DNA of 64,000 nt from Owenia fusiformis (GCA_903813345.2 CAIIXF020000005.1:37825375-37889374); one strand, 5' to 3'. Shown: positions 1 to 40,862, counted from the stretch's first letter. A program made the numbers and translations. Notes: generated by a model not told the origin, from the sequence alone.

Positions 1-604
1 ATGTATGAAGCTTTGGATTCATTTATTGTGCTACTTTTAGTGAACGGGAATTATTTTTCTACCGCTTGGGAGAGTTTGAGACACGAAACTTGGAATTTAG
101 CTCATTGTGACAACTTTTGAACTTCGAGTTTTATTTTTGTCCCCCACTGTAGTAATTCTTTATGGCCCCTTTATGTTCAATGGTTGAAGACCACAGTAGA
201 GTTTCCCATGTATCCAAGCCTAGTGCAACATACCACAGTGTTCGGGAGAGACTCGCCTAGCCAAACCAAATCACTAACGGTAACCGCTAATGTCCTTACT
301 CAGGACTATATCCAATGTAGCAATATCAGATATATAATAGATCTAGGCCTATATATTATCACCCACTTGAAAAATTACTCACTTCTTCTAACTTTTGGAG
401 AACTTCAGCTGCTGAAATCTCTTCTTCTTCACCGTCACTAGTACTTTCCGTACTTTCGAATATATCATCCATCTTCAGTTTTGTGAACGTAATGCTTCTA
501 TTACCTCTAGTTCTCGATAATACTGATCATTTTCTTTTTTTCATTTTAACTTACCGCCAACGGGATTTTGCGGGATTTCAGTGAGAACTTGCGAGATCAT
601 CAAA

Positions 605-29093
<28,489 letters not shown>

Positions 29094-29639
29094 GATTATC
29101 ATATGTACCACAAACATCCAGATATAATTATGGAAGATTCTTAGCTTAAAAGATTACATTCAGTCGTGTAGCCCCATTCATCCAGATATTGAACATTCTC
29201 AATTCATATGATTATCATATGTACCACAAACATCCAGATATAATTAAGGGAGATTCTTAGCTTATACGATTACATGCAGCCATGTAGCCCATACATCCAG
29301 ATATTGGACTTTCTCAGTTCATAGGAATATCATATGTAAATCATGCATCCAGAAATCAAACATTCTCAGTTCATACGATTATCATACAACTAGATATTAG
29401 ACATTCTTAGTTCATATGATTGTCATATGTAACTCATACATCAAGATACTTGATCATGGACATTCTCAATTCATATGATTATCATATGTAACTCATGCAT
29501 CCAGATATCGGACATTCTCAGTTCATACAATTATCATACATGTAATTCATACGTCCATATATTTCAAAATCCAAATTTAGACATTTTATAAGTCTATAAT
29601 ATGAACATATGTAATTCATACATAGTCATACTTTGGAAA

Positions 29640-30520
29640 CATGTAGCGTATGGTGTACTGTAAACCTTGCCAAGGTTAAAATGCTTTGAATACATGTACA
29701 GCAGAGCCTGTTGAGGTTGTACGGCTTTAAATGTATTGTATAGTTAAACCTGTTGAGATTGAACAGCTTTGAATGCATTGTACATTAAAATCAGTTGAGG
29801 GTGAACAGCTTGGAATGCATTGTACAGTAAAAGCAGTTGAAGTTGACTAGCTTTGAATGCATTGTACATTAAAAGCAGTTGAATTTGAACAGCTTTGAAT
29901 GCATTGTTCATTAAAAGCAGTTGAAGTTGAACAGCTTTGAATGCATTGTACAGTAAAACCTGTTGAGGTTGAACAGCTTTGAATGCATTGTACAGTAAAA
30001 GCAGTTGAGGTTGAACAGCTTTGAATGCATTGTACAGTAAAAGCAGTTGAAGTTGACTAGCTTTGAATGCATTGTTCAATAAAAGCAGTTGAATTTGAAC
30101 AGCTTTGAATGCATTGTTAATTAAAAGCAGTTGAAGTTGAACAGCTTTGAATGCATTGTACAGTAAAACCTGTTGAGGTTGAACAACTTTGAGTGCATTG
30201 TACAGTAAAAGCAGTTGAGGTTGAACAGCTTTGAATGCATTGTACAGTAAAAGCAGTTGAAGTTGACTAGCTTTGAATGCATTGTACATTAAAAGCAGTT
30301 GAATTTGAACAGCTTTGAATGCATTGTTCATTAAAAGCAGTTGAAGTTGACTAGCTTTGAATGCATTGTACAGTAAAAGCAGTTGAGGTTGAACAGCTCT
30401 GAAAACATTGAACATTAAAACTGATGTTAAACAGCTTTGAATCTCTGTACAGTAAAGAACTTTTGAGGTTGAACAGCTTTGAAAATATTGTACAGTAAAA
30501 CCAGTTGAGGTTAAACAGCC
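29640..30520. repeat. Minisatellite, 42-bp unit, about 19 copies
   Basis: Unit contains ACAGCTTTGAATGCATTGTA followed by CAGTAAAAGCAGTTGAGGTTGA, with variants. Because 42 is divisible by three, one minus-strand frame stays open for 223 codons as a Leu/Gln-rich repeat. It is likely part of the tankyrase 3' UTR. Confidence 0.95.
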
Positions 30521-30539
30521 ATAAATTCATGAACAGGTT

Positions 30540-31160
30540 TAACAGCTTTGGATACATGTAGTGTGTAGTGAATGGGTTTTGAGGATGAGTAGCTTTGGAT
30601 ATTTGTGTAGCAAACTTGTTTCTATTTAACATCTTGGAATGTATATTCAGCAAACCCTTGAAAAGCTTGAATGCCTGTAATTTACATTGGAAATTTAAGG
30701 TTGAAAAGGTTTGAATGCTTGAAGGATTCATTGAACCTTTTAGGTTGAAAAGCTTTGAATGCTTGAAGGATACATTGAACCTTTTAGGTTAAAAAGCTTT
30801 GAATGCTTGAAGGATACATTGAAGCTTTTAGGTTGAAAAGCCTTGAATGTTTGAAGTATACATTGAACCTTTTAGGTTGAAAAGCTTTGAATGCTTGAAG
30901 TATACATTGAACCTTTTAGGTTGAAAAGCTATGAATGCTTGAAGTATACATTGAAAATTTAAGGTTGAAAAGCTTTGAATGCCTGTATTATACATTGAAA
31001 GTTTAAGGTTGCAAAGCTTTGAATGTCTGGAATAGGTTGAAAAGCTTTGAATGTCCTAAGTATACATTGAATATTTTAAGGTTGAAAAGCTTTGAATGTC
31101 CTTAGTATACATTGGACCTTAAATGTTGAAAAGCTTTGATTGCCTGAAGTATGCATTGAA
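30540..31160. repeat. Minisatellite, about 44-bp unit, about 12 copies
   Basis: Unit contains GTTGAAAAGCTTTGAATGCT, then GAAGTATACATTGAACCTTT. It shares the GCTTTGAATGC core with the 42-bp repeat before it, so the two arrays are probably one family that diverged in length. Confidence 0.92.
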
Positions 31161-31815
31161 CATAAATAAATGAAGGTTAGATCACTATAAAGTGTCCCTG
31201 TTTTTCTTCTGATCTAAAACGTGTAGAAGGCAGAAGTGTAAGGAGAGAGTGTAGTATGAAGCCGTTGTCTTATTGTTGCTGTTAAGTTTGATTGTTTTAC
31301 AGAAATTATATTTTGTTACAAACAAAAAAATTAAATTACACCAGTTTTTAAATGGCATCCTGATTATGTTGAGCAGAAAATGGTGGAATTTGCATGCATT
31401 TTTAAACATATTTTGAATGTTTGTTAATTTTACTAAAACAATAAATAAGTTTAGTATTATCAATCATTTATGCTTCATGTAATGACCACAAGAGCCAAAT
31501 AACCTGTGTATCACTAGTATTTTAATAAGTATTTTATGTGAAACATGAATATTCAACATGTAATGCATGTCCCTGCTGTAAGCAATATACATTAATTTAA
31601 GTGAAATAAAATACAACTTGCCTGTATTATTAGTCAGCATTGTGTACAGTTTTTGTTTCAACAAAAGTCATTCATAGGATCTTATCACTATTTTAGTCTA
31701 ATTCTCCTTTTTTGGAATTCAAAAATTGCATTTAGATTTTTTTAATATCTGAAATTCTGAATGGCTAAATTGAGTCTGGTATATTACTCTGTATGTATAG
31801 CTGGTATTATATGAT

Positions 31816-31837
31816 AATAAATATTTATTGTAATAAA
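31816..31837 (+). promoter_or_regulatory. Candidate poly(A) signals for tankyrase
   Basis: AATAAA at 31816-31821 and 31832-31837; an earlier one at 31440-31445. They are the first good signals after the repeats and precede the LINE insertion. Use of these would give a 3' UTR of about 2.4-2.8 kb, mostly minisatellite. Confidence 0.4.
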
Positions 31838-31936
31838 ACATTTTATATTGAATTTTATTTAAATTTTGTCACCTGTAGCCACCATGATATAATCCCTGCG
31901 TTTACAGACATTCGGCACCTAACAGATTGTTAGTCT

Positions 31937-32414
31937 CCTTTCTTCTTTTTTCACTGCCCTCTGAATGAAAATGCAAGAACCATCTTTTTCAATACTCTCT
32001 ATACTGAAACTCCTTTGATCCCCACTAACCAATCCACACTTTTAGAATACCTAGCCTTTGGCAATCATAATTTTAGCAAGGATGAAAACACAAAAATCTT
32101 TACTCTGACTTCTGCCTTTATTAAGAGATGGCTTACCCCATATTGAACAAGACTGAAGAAGACTATCTTAGAACCTATTGTACCCTGCCTTGTCTTGCAA
32201 ATATAAATTACATTGTCCCTCTGCCCTGTATTTCCCCCAGTCCCAGCCCAGCTCAGACCCCCCCCCTTCCACCCCTCTTCATCTTTTTCCCCGCTTGGCT
32301 AGAGTGCTTATAATGCCAAAATGGTGATTAGCACTTGAATATGCTCTCTTGTATTTACTATATTACCCCATGTACATCTATTTTTTATAAATAAATAAAA
32401 AAAAAATAAAAAAA
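31937..32414 (+). mobile_element. 5'-truncated LINE with 11-bp target duplication
   Basis: Flanked by ATTGTTAGTCT (31926-31936 and 32415-32425) and ends in an AT-rich tail of ATAAATAAATA and A runs. A plus-strand frame reads HCPLNENARTIFFNTL and ends DENTKIFTLTSAFIKRW before a stop, typical of the C-terminus of CR1/L2/Jockey-group LINE proteins. Only this last part was copied. Confidence 0.85.
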
Positions 32415-32425
32415 ATTGTTAGTCT

Positions 32426-33400
32426 TTTTGTTATTGCAACCGGCTTGCAACTTTTTGCCAATTATGAAAATTATGTGATTTAAAACAGAAACAACATAGG
32501 AAACGTTTAATTAACTTTCACTCTTTTTTATTCACTTGAGCGTTTGACTTAGATGTTAAAAAGTTCACTTGTAGGGATGTTTTGTTTAGGTAAAAAATGT
32601 ATAGGTCAACTGTTCCTTCCTCACCATACTTTTTGAGATTGAATCCAAAATTTAACACTCTTTGGCCAATTAATTAAAAACGTATCTATTATTTGTATAA
32701 TGTAAGTTGTTATGAGTTCCAACACGTTTCTGCGAACATTCTGTTACCATGGCAACAAATAAGAGGTCATTGGAGGTAAAAAAAAGGTATTTTTTCAACT
32801 TGCTTCAAAATGACCATTTTTACATCATACTTTACATTACGTTACAAAGTAACAAAATAAGCGATTGCTTGAGGTCGTTTTATTTTTCTTTCATAAGTTA
32901 CCAATATATTGAATACATACAGTATAACAGTCTTCAAAAATGAAGAAACGTGAAAAAACAATTTGTTGATCAAATTGTCATAATAAGATACCGTACTACC
33001 GAACTGTGTAATTTGTTACTTTAAAACGAACAGAAATGTTTATTAGACACGCGTGTTAGAGAGCTTTCTATATAATTTTTCAATTAAACTTATACTGCAA
33101 CTTTAACTTCCAAAGTGGTAAACACCACTGGGGAGGAAGGTTCCTCGAAGAAACCAGGAAAGTACATTTCATGAGAAAAATTTACCTAGTTTCCTAATCT
33201 AAGGGATTAATTTGTGAATCCGATGGCAGACTTATTTTTATGTTGTAATCATATTCTGAAACCGGAATTTTGAAAGCACCCTATCTTTGTTTCCAGAGTA
33301 CTTGTAAGTTTGCGTATACGTTTTCCAAATAACTTATATTGAAAGCTCTCTATTATTGAAACATGCATGAATATGTACACTACAGTAATTTTATCGCACT
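32426..33400. other. No gene seen
   Basis: AT-rich intergenic DNA with only short frames. No repeat boundary or RNA gene recognised. Confidence 0.6.
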
Positions 33401-33439
33401 TCGAAAAGGTTGCCGTCGTCTAATGTTCTGATGGGTGTG

Positions 33440-34250
33440 CGGGCGGGCGCCACATAAATCAAATCTTGTTATACGCTTCAAGTCCCTGTCTTTAGTTTGA
33501 AAATATTTTTTTATCATTCATTTACATTTGTCATGACTTAAAAAGTTATTTTAGAGATTTTTGAAAAAAAAGTTGTGTGCTTTTCATTTCTCAAATATTC
33601 AGATTTCCCGCCATTTTTCAAAAAAAGTTGAAATTTTTTAATCATCAAATATTTCTAAATGCATTTCAAAAAAGATTATCTTTTTAACACCAATGCAAAG
33701 ATTGGACAAAGGACACACTATTTCAATAATAAAATGCCATATTTAATGGGCCACTTCAATGTTTTAGCATATCAAAATATTAAAAACTTTTTGAAAAAAA
33801 ATTGAACTTTTCTCAATATGCTAGACTTCAATAATCAATCAATGTTGATCGTCTAATTAGGTTTAAAGGAAAAATATATTATGTTTTAGATATCATTGTA
33901 CCATTTCTATGAGAACTAAAATTTTGAAATGCATTTTTCTCGGAACCATTTTCTTGCACTGATAAGTTCATTTCTCGCTTATTTATGAACCAATTTTCTT
34001 AATTTTTTCGGCAAAAAACATGCGAGGATGAATGCTATGCATTGGTTTGAATTGTGGCTAATTAAAAGATATATGTGACCTCTAAAAGTTAGTATTAAAT
34101 AAATTCACAAATTTTGGAACAAAAAGTCTATCAAAAACCACTTTTTGAAATTAAAAAAAAAAGTTTCACATTTCACACTTTGATAACATTGGGTAAGACT
34201 ACAATATAAGCCAAAGTGGTTTAAACTTTATACGGGGACTCTAAAACACA
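33440..34250. repeat. Dispersed repeat family (three partial copies in the window)
   Basis: About 33500-33680 resembles 41690-41880 in the same direction (GCCATTTTTCAAA, TTAATCATCAAATATT). About 34120-34245 is the inverse of 40860-41000 (CCCCGTATAAAGTTTAA). The family consensus begins AAAGGCCC...TATAAAGTTT. Confidence 0.7.
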
Positions 34251-34268
34251 ACATATCTTTTTATATCA

Positions 34269-35409
34269 TTAAGAAATTACACAACCTGATTTTCTAGCTT
34301 CAGAAGAAGTAGGACTTATAAAAGTCAATGGTGTTGATTTTCGTATTTCAATGGCCGTACACGTAATGTCTGTATTTGGAGCTTTTTCTCGGAGGTAGTG
34401 ATCTTTGGCTATATGACTGAATAAGGTGGTGATATTGAGATCATCTTTAGCAGACGTTACAATAAAGTCGTCACAACCCCAATCAACAGTAGCCACAATA
34501 TCAGCAGTTATCGGACAGACCTCTCTCTCACGTTCAGGGACGTCGGATTTATTCGCGACAACGACAATGTATGTGGGTTTGTTTCCCCGTTCTTCGAGGA
34601 TTTCCTGTCTCAGTCTGTCAACTTCCTCGAATGATTTACTGTCATCCAGAGAAAAGACAAGAATAAAAGCATGGCTGATGGTCATTGAGAGCCTCATCAT
34701 CCCTGGGAATAACCCAGATGCGAGTAGAAATGATCTTGATTTACGTCATTAAAAATTCAAAATTCAGTCAAAGTAATATCATATTTGAAATCGACATGTA
34801 AAATTATGTCTTAAAATGTGGTTTTAAAAAGTGTTTATCAACTTTGAAAAATTAATTTTCTTTGAAAATGTGATTTCTAGCTCGGGGAGATTCTCCATAG
34901 ACCCCATGCTATAAAACCACAAAAAATGAAATATCTTTTCTTTTAGCGGACAGACAATATTTTGCTTTACTGGACGTATTTTCATTAGTATAAGTATCAG
35001 ACACATAAGGGTTATATAAAAACTGAGCCACTTAAATTGATAATATTCAAGTTTAAGGGAACTTTCTTATATACCTGCCATTTCAATTGACCCGAATCAG
35101 CCACCTGGTGGTGAAACTGGTAACTACTTACTCGCATTTGGGTAATTGGTAGCTTCCTGTCGTATCGACAATCTCCATCATCTGAACGTTGTTTTTGCTG
35201 ATTTTGTACTGTTTCTGGTGAAAGTCCTCCACGGTCGCTTTGTGTTTCTCGATAAACGTGTCATTAATGAAGCGGTTTACGATGCACGTTTTGCCAACCG
35301 CTGCTGCTCCCATTACCGCAATCCTTAGAGGTTTCCTTTCGACATTCGAACAGATGCCATTCTTCATAGGACTCGACCTTTTTTGCTTTTTGGTAAAGTC
35401 CTTCATCAT
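34269..35409 (-). CDS. Ras-family small GTPase, RASD/DIRAS type, split by a MITE
   Basis: A membrane-anchored signalling GTPase. Start at 35409, with an in-frame stop upstream. The first part has the P-loop GAAAVGKT (residues 34-41), TVEDFHQKQY (like TIEDFHRKFY of Dexras) and DTTG. The second part has HAFILVFSLDDSKSFEEVDR, NKSD, TSAK and a C-terminal CVIS prenylation box, as in RASD1. A 430-bp MITE (34713-35142) interrupts switch II. With donor GA^GTAAGT in the MITE end and acceptor GATGAG^GC, exons 35409-35132 and 34692-34269 join in frame to 233 residues, replacing part of switch II with PKCE. Without the MITE the frame would read GSYQLFPGMMRLS, close to DIRAS GSHQFPAMQRLS. It could be active with a new intron or disrupted. 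Confidence 0.8.
34713..35142. mobile_element. MITE, 430 bp, inserted in the Ras-like gene
   Basis: TAA on both sides (34710-34712, 35143-35145) and terminal inverted repeats CCCAGATGCGAGTA / CCCAAATGCGAGTA. A 3-bp TWA duplication fits PIF/Harbinger-type elements. Same family as 6940-7371, but less eroded. Confidence 0.85.
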
Positions 35410-35495
35410 TGACTTCTGTTAGAGAAGTTGTAACGATTGATTTGTGGAGAATTCTCGTTTATCTCTTCGATTGATGTTTTTGTCAGATTTACTCA

Positions 35496-35504
35496 TTTTA
35501 TATA
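35496..35504 (-). promoter_or_regulatory. TATA box of the Ras-like gene
   Basis: TATATAAAA on the minus strand, about 90 bp upstream of the start codon, leaving room for a 55-60-nt 5' UTR. Inferred from position and sequence only. Confidence 0.45.
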
Positions 35505-36824
35505 GTTTTCAAGAAAAGGTGATAATCCTGAGCGCACGCCTTTTCTGCCCACTGTAAATTGACTGTAATATTAATGTTTTCGCTCACGTATTTTACGAAA
35601 CATATAAAAAGTTCGGCAAAACATGTTATTAACACTATTACACTGTGAGCGAACGAAGAAATTCTTGAACTAAAGTTTAGCGGGTACATATACTCCTCAA
35701 AAATGTTAAGGACCAGTCTTTTCCTCATAGGTTTACATGTTAAACCCCGTGTATCTTTAAACTCTATTTTCTAAGCCCGAAACGAAAGAAACCCTGATAA
35801 TGTAAATGGATATGTACCTTGAATCTATTCTCTATATTTCAGGAAAATTTCAATTTAATCTCTCTATTACAATAGGTCAAAAATTGATGTCAAACTTGAG
35901 GAATTTTTAAAAAATGGCAGTAAACCAATGGGAAGTGGTTGGGTTGCCAAATAGTGCTACGGCCAAGGCCATTTGTGTCCAAAACACCTAGATTCAATTT
36001 GACTTTAGATTCTTGTAGGGGACCCCAAGGCATGTAAAAAAAAGTTTGTGAACCCTTGCAAAGCAGGCTCAAAAGTGCTGAGTCAGCAAATTTTATCATT
36101 TTCGAGTCGGAGTTTGACCATATGCTTGAAACTATTTAATATCTCATTTGAGGATGTAGCAATCATAATTAAACATTATTAATATATCAATAAGGCATGT
36201 ATGAAGAATTCCTGAAAGTTTGGGTCTTATCCAACAGAATTTGGTAGAGATATGGGATAATTTGTCCCTAAAAGTACATAATTTCTCTTCAAAATTTCTT
36301 AATCAGTCGATAGTTAATCAGTCATTTAAAAAACAGGAAGGGCCTATGGTGTATAAAACCTGATTAAAAACTTCACTGGTGATGTTAGCAAATATTTCTT
36401 GCAAAAGTTTCAATAAAAAGTGCATCCATCTATTTTTTCTGATTTTTCTCTTTACCTTCCCCTAAAAATTCAAGAAAGGGGGCGTGGCACCTTACACTTC
36501 AGTTGTGGAACTTGTTGGTAGGGTCAAATAGAAAATGTGTATCATTATAGCAAAATTTGTTATTCTAAGTAAATCTAAACACTATATGTGACATCATAAT
36601 ATGCTTAACATTTTCATTATCTACCATTTTATATTTTTTACAGCTTATCATTGCCATACCCTATAAAACTGTTTAGGGTATGTGTGGTCAGCAATAGGAA
36701 ATACATGTATGTGTACTAATAACATTTTCAAAATTGTATTTCAGGAGCCATTCTTTCCTAATGTTGTTCATGTAGAATGATAACACTTCCCATCATAAGT
36801 TTGGCAACTCAAACCCCTTTGAAT

Positions 36825-37444
36825 TGTTACGCGGAATATGGCATACATTCCTGGTTGCGTGGTATTTGTGATATGGGTGAATATTCCATACTGACCTGTG
36901 GTATGTGGCATATTCCACAGGTGAGTAAGCCATATTCCGCAGTAAATATGCAATACATCGATTTCAGTGAATACCCGATACTCACCTGCGGAATATGTCA
37001 TACTCACTTTCGGAATATGCCATATACCGCAGGTGAATATGACATATACCACAGGTGAAAACGTGATTCAGAAAGGCCTTGATTTGATTGGTTGCGAGAA
37101 TCGACTCTAAATGTTAAGCTACGCTGGAAATCAATAAAGTTAGTGCGTCAAGTAGTAATATATGAATCCTGGATTGATTGAGTAAGTTTATTATGTGATA
37201 CTGGTAAGTGATACTTCTGCATAAGTTTATATATTCGATACACTGTACTGTTGATTCTGTAATCATTTTATAATAATTATTTATAAAGTTTTACTTGTTC
37301 GTTCAATAGATGCAATTGACAATTGCCTACTTCTGTATCACATTCTCATTGGTTAGTGTATATGCCATATACCCCAGGTGAATCTGTCATACACCGCAAG
37401 TGATGAGATATGGCATATATTTGTATCGTGTTTATCGCGTAACA
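36825..37444. mobile_element. Solo-LTR-like element, 620 bp
   Basis: Starts TGTTACGCGG, ends CGCGTAACA; flanked by the 5-bp duplication TGAAT (36820-36824, 37445-37449). The other palindrome arm has the uninterrupted sequence CCCTTTGAATCACTTATC at about 39450-39470 (inverted), a natural empty site. TG...CA ends plus a 5-bp duplication fit a solo LTR. The interior is packed with GCGGAATATGGCATA-like half-sites in both orientations. Confidence 0.85.
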
Positions 37445-37612
37445 TGAATCACTTATTAAAGCCTTTTTATTTTTGGCATATGAAATCGAAGTATCTGAAA
37501 TATGGTAATAAGGAACATAATCAAGGTTTAAAAATTGACAGACTTTCATATGCTATCATATAACTTCCAGTTGCCAAACTTATGGAGGGGGTGTACATGG
37601 TTTATAGTATAG

Positions 37613-39277
37613 GGTCCATGTAAACTGCAACGAGACTCCTGTTGTTGCTGCAAATAATTAGCTATATAATAACAAATTGTAACAACAAATGATTAAGAGC
37701 CAGGGTTACTCCGAGCCTGATTGCAGTTTGCACACTTCGTTTTGTATATATGTCATAAATGGTTTATTTGTAGTCTGTAGAACAGATGACGTATGTTTTG
37801 TTTATGTCAAAATAATAGACCTTGTCCATTGGCGTAGCCTGGGGTGGGATCGCACCCCCTCCCCCTATAACCAATAAAAATATAACCATGAGATAGAAGA
37901 AAATATTTTTAAAATGCTCTTTATTTTAAGCTTCTAGCCCTATTTTGAAGGAAGTTGAACCAAGATTTGTATAATTCAAGATAGATCTTAATTTTTGGCT
38001 TGGCACACATTGGGTACCTTTTTGACATTTGGTATGGCAATGGACCCAAATTTTAGGATGTGGTATGAGGATGCCCCCTCATTATGACATTTGAGGGATG
38101 GATATCGTCAGATTTTTCAACTTTCTGGTATGAGAATGGTCATGGAAAATATGTTATCTCACAATTATGGTATGGAATTGGTCTAGTAGTTACACATATC
38201 CTAATATAAGGTTGTTTTGGTTCGTTTTCCTCAAAGGTCGCCTTCTTTTTGGGACCTTCTTCAGTTTAAATAAATAGGTTTTTCCCAGAAAATATTCTAC
38301 TTTGGACCAGTCATGACATTGGTCCTATATATTGACGTTTGGTATGGCATTGGTTTGGCTTTTGGGCACTATTTCAGTTGGTATGGGAACACATCCAAAT
38401 TTGACATTTCGGTATGGGAATATATTGATATCTTAGGGTTCAACCTAGGACCCCGCCAAATTTTGTACACAGTGAACCCCCAGGATTGAAGCAGACAAGT
38501 AGCAGACAAGTGAAATCAGTCCAAATAATCACGCTCTTACAAAGTTTTGACAACTTTTTCTTTTTGACGTTTTGATGAATGTAAACTAAGGAAGTTACTT
38601 AGCTAAAGTCTAACATACACCAATACGACATGGTGGCACCTCCATTAATATAACATTGGGAGGGACCTCATGGAAATTCTTGGACTTCATTGAGCTCTGC
38701 CCGATGGAACTCCTTGGGATTCCTTGGGACTTTGCCCCATGAAGCCCCATTGAGTCCCATGAGATTCGATGAGGTATCATTTGGCAGTCCCACGAAGCCC
38801 CATTGAGAATGAACCTGTTCATTCTCTTTCCATTTGGGCATCGTGGGACTTTTGATCATGTATAATGCCTTCGGGCGATTGGAATTATGTATTTGCTAAT
38901 AAGTTTGAATGAATAAATTCTTATAAAAAAGGGATGTGTCAGCTAACTTGGGATCAAAATGACTGAGACAAAACCTTCTAAATTAAATTACATAATTTCC
39001 GTGGTATTAAATGGGATATGGAGGGACTCGATGAGAATCCATGGGACAAAGTTAACATGGTCCCATGGGACATTGTGGGACTCTATGGCATGGTGGGACT
39101 TGAAGGGGCGAGTGGGATTCTGCGCCATTGGAATATGTTGGCCTAGGACCAAACTCGCTTAATGTCACATATCATATAAGTAATGTCAACAAACCCAGTG
39201 CCACGGAATTGATCAATTGGAGAGAATGTAAAACATTATTATTTCCTTTGGCTTTAGGTTTCTACAATTTATGACAC
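37613..39277. other. Palindrome spacer; no gene, GGGACT-rich repeats
   Basis: No coding frame recognised. 38600-38870 and 38990-39150 hold low-complexity runs of GGGACT/ATGGGAC words in opposite orientation. 37830-37870 has the GGCGTAGCCTGGGG end typical of dispersed elements. 38030-38440 repeats 'GGTATGGNAATGG'. Confidence 0.55.
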
Positions 39278-40862
39278 ATATTATACTAAGCATATACACC
39301 CCCTCCATAAGGTTGGCAACTGCAAGTTTTCATATGATGACATATCAACGTCTGTCAATGTTGGAACCTCGATTTTGTTCCTTATTGCTTTTTTTCAAAA
39401 GCTTGATGTCTTGTTAAAAATTGCCAAACAGCATGACAAGCTTTGATAAGTGATTCAAAGGGGGAATTCCAGTTACAAAACTTATGATGGGCAGTGTAAT
39501 TTAACATATTATCATCATAATTCATTCTTAACATACCATAACTACATAAACAACATTAGGATAGAATGGCATCTGAAATACAATTTTGAACTTGAATGTT
39601 ATTAGTACACATACATGTATTTCCTATTGCTGACCACACATACCCTAAACGGTTCTATGGGGTATGGCAATGACAAGTTGTAAAAAATATAAGATGTTAG
39701 ATAATGAATATGTTTAGCATTTTATGATGTCACATATAGTGTTAAGATTTATTTAGAATAACAAATTTTGCTATAGCGATACACATTTTCTATTTGATCC
39801 TACCAACAAGTTCAACGACTGAAGCGTAATGTGCCACGCCCCCTTTCTTGAATTTTTAGGGGAAGGTAAAGAGAAAAATCAGAAAAATAGATGCTTGTAC
39901 TTTTTATTGAAACTTATGAAAGAAATATTTGCTAACATCATCAGTGAAGTCTTTAATCTTGTTTAATACACCATAGGCCCTTACTGTTTTTTAAATGACT
40001 CATTAACTATCGACTGAATAAGAAATTTTGAAGAGAAATTATGTACTTTTAGGGACAAATTATCATATATCTCTACCAAATTCTGTTGGATAAGACCCAA
40101 ACTTTCAGGAATTCGTCATACATGCCTTACTGATATATTAACAATGTTTCATTATAATTGCAACAACCTCAAATGAGATATTAAACAGTTTCAAGCATAT
40201 GGTCAAACTCCAACTCGAAAATGATAAAATTTGCTGACTCAGCACTTTTGAGCCTGCTTTGCAAGGGTTCACAAACTTTTTTTTACATGCCTTGGGGTCC
40301 CCTAGAAGAATCTAAAGTCAAATTGAATCTAGGTGTTTTGGACACAAATGGCCTTGGCCGTAGCACTAAAAAGTCATATGAGAAAATATCCATCCATCCG
40401 CTTTCAAAAATGGAATTTAAATAGACAATTGAATTTGCTAACTTGATTTGATTTGTTTCTCCAGGTTTTACAAAGTTGTGAATCGCAAAAGTCAAGATCA
40501 TTTCTCAATAAACCTCCCATTGAAATAACACAGGGGTCAAAAATGAGCTTAACACCAAATATACAGAAAGTAAAACAATTCAATTGTCTACTCAGAAATT
40601 ATTTTTAATGAATGTTTTACCGAATAGATATCCAAAAATCTGATTTGCCCCTTACCCACCATTTCCCATCGGTTAACATGGGTTCTGCCATTTTTTAAAA
40701 ATTCCTTAACTTTGACATACATTTTTTTACCTATTGTAAGAGATTAAAATTAAAATTTTCCTGAAATATAGAGAATAGAGTCAAGGTACATATCCATTTA
40801 CATTTATATTATATACCAATATTTAGACATTGTAGTGTTGGATTGTGATAATGGATCCTTAA

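Larger units (their letters stand above)
35798..40803. repeat. Five-kb imperfect palindrome
   Basis: The left arm 35798-37612 is the reverse complement of the right arm 40803-39278. Anchors include TGTAAATGGATATGTACCTT, GTGCTACGGCCAAGG, CCCATCATAAGTTT and TTATGGAGGGGGTGTA. The left arm has gained a 620-bp LTR-like element; the right arm has about 280 bp (40374-40660) missing from the left. The spacer is about 1.7 kb. Paired 70-codon frames in the arms (MIKFADSALLSLLCKGSQTF) are mirror copies, with no recognisable function. Confidence 0.9.

Noticed and set aside
581-604. Upstream GTG start for tankyrase
   Set aside because: The ATG at 605 has a good context and the extra eight residues are not conserved; GTG starts are not expected here.
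29744-30415. 223-codon minus-strand ORF, Leu/Gln-rich with 14-residue repeats
   Set aside because: It is the 42-bp minisatellite read in an open frame; 42 is a multiple of three, so a long frame is expected by chance. It lies antisense to the likely tankyrase 3' UTR.
34426-34752. 108-codon plus-strand ORF
   Set aside because: Antisense shadow of the Ras-like gene's second exon.
36768-37058. Overlapping 94- and 93-codon ORFs on both strands
   Set aside because: They are the palindromic half-site region of the LTR-like element, open on both strands because of its repeat structure; the 42-kb copy gives the same pair.
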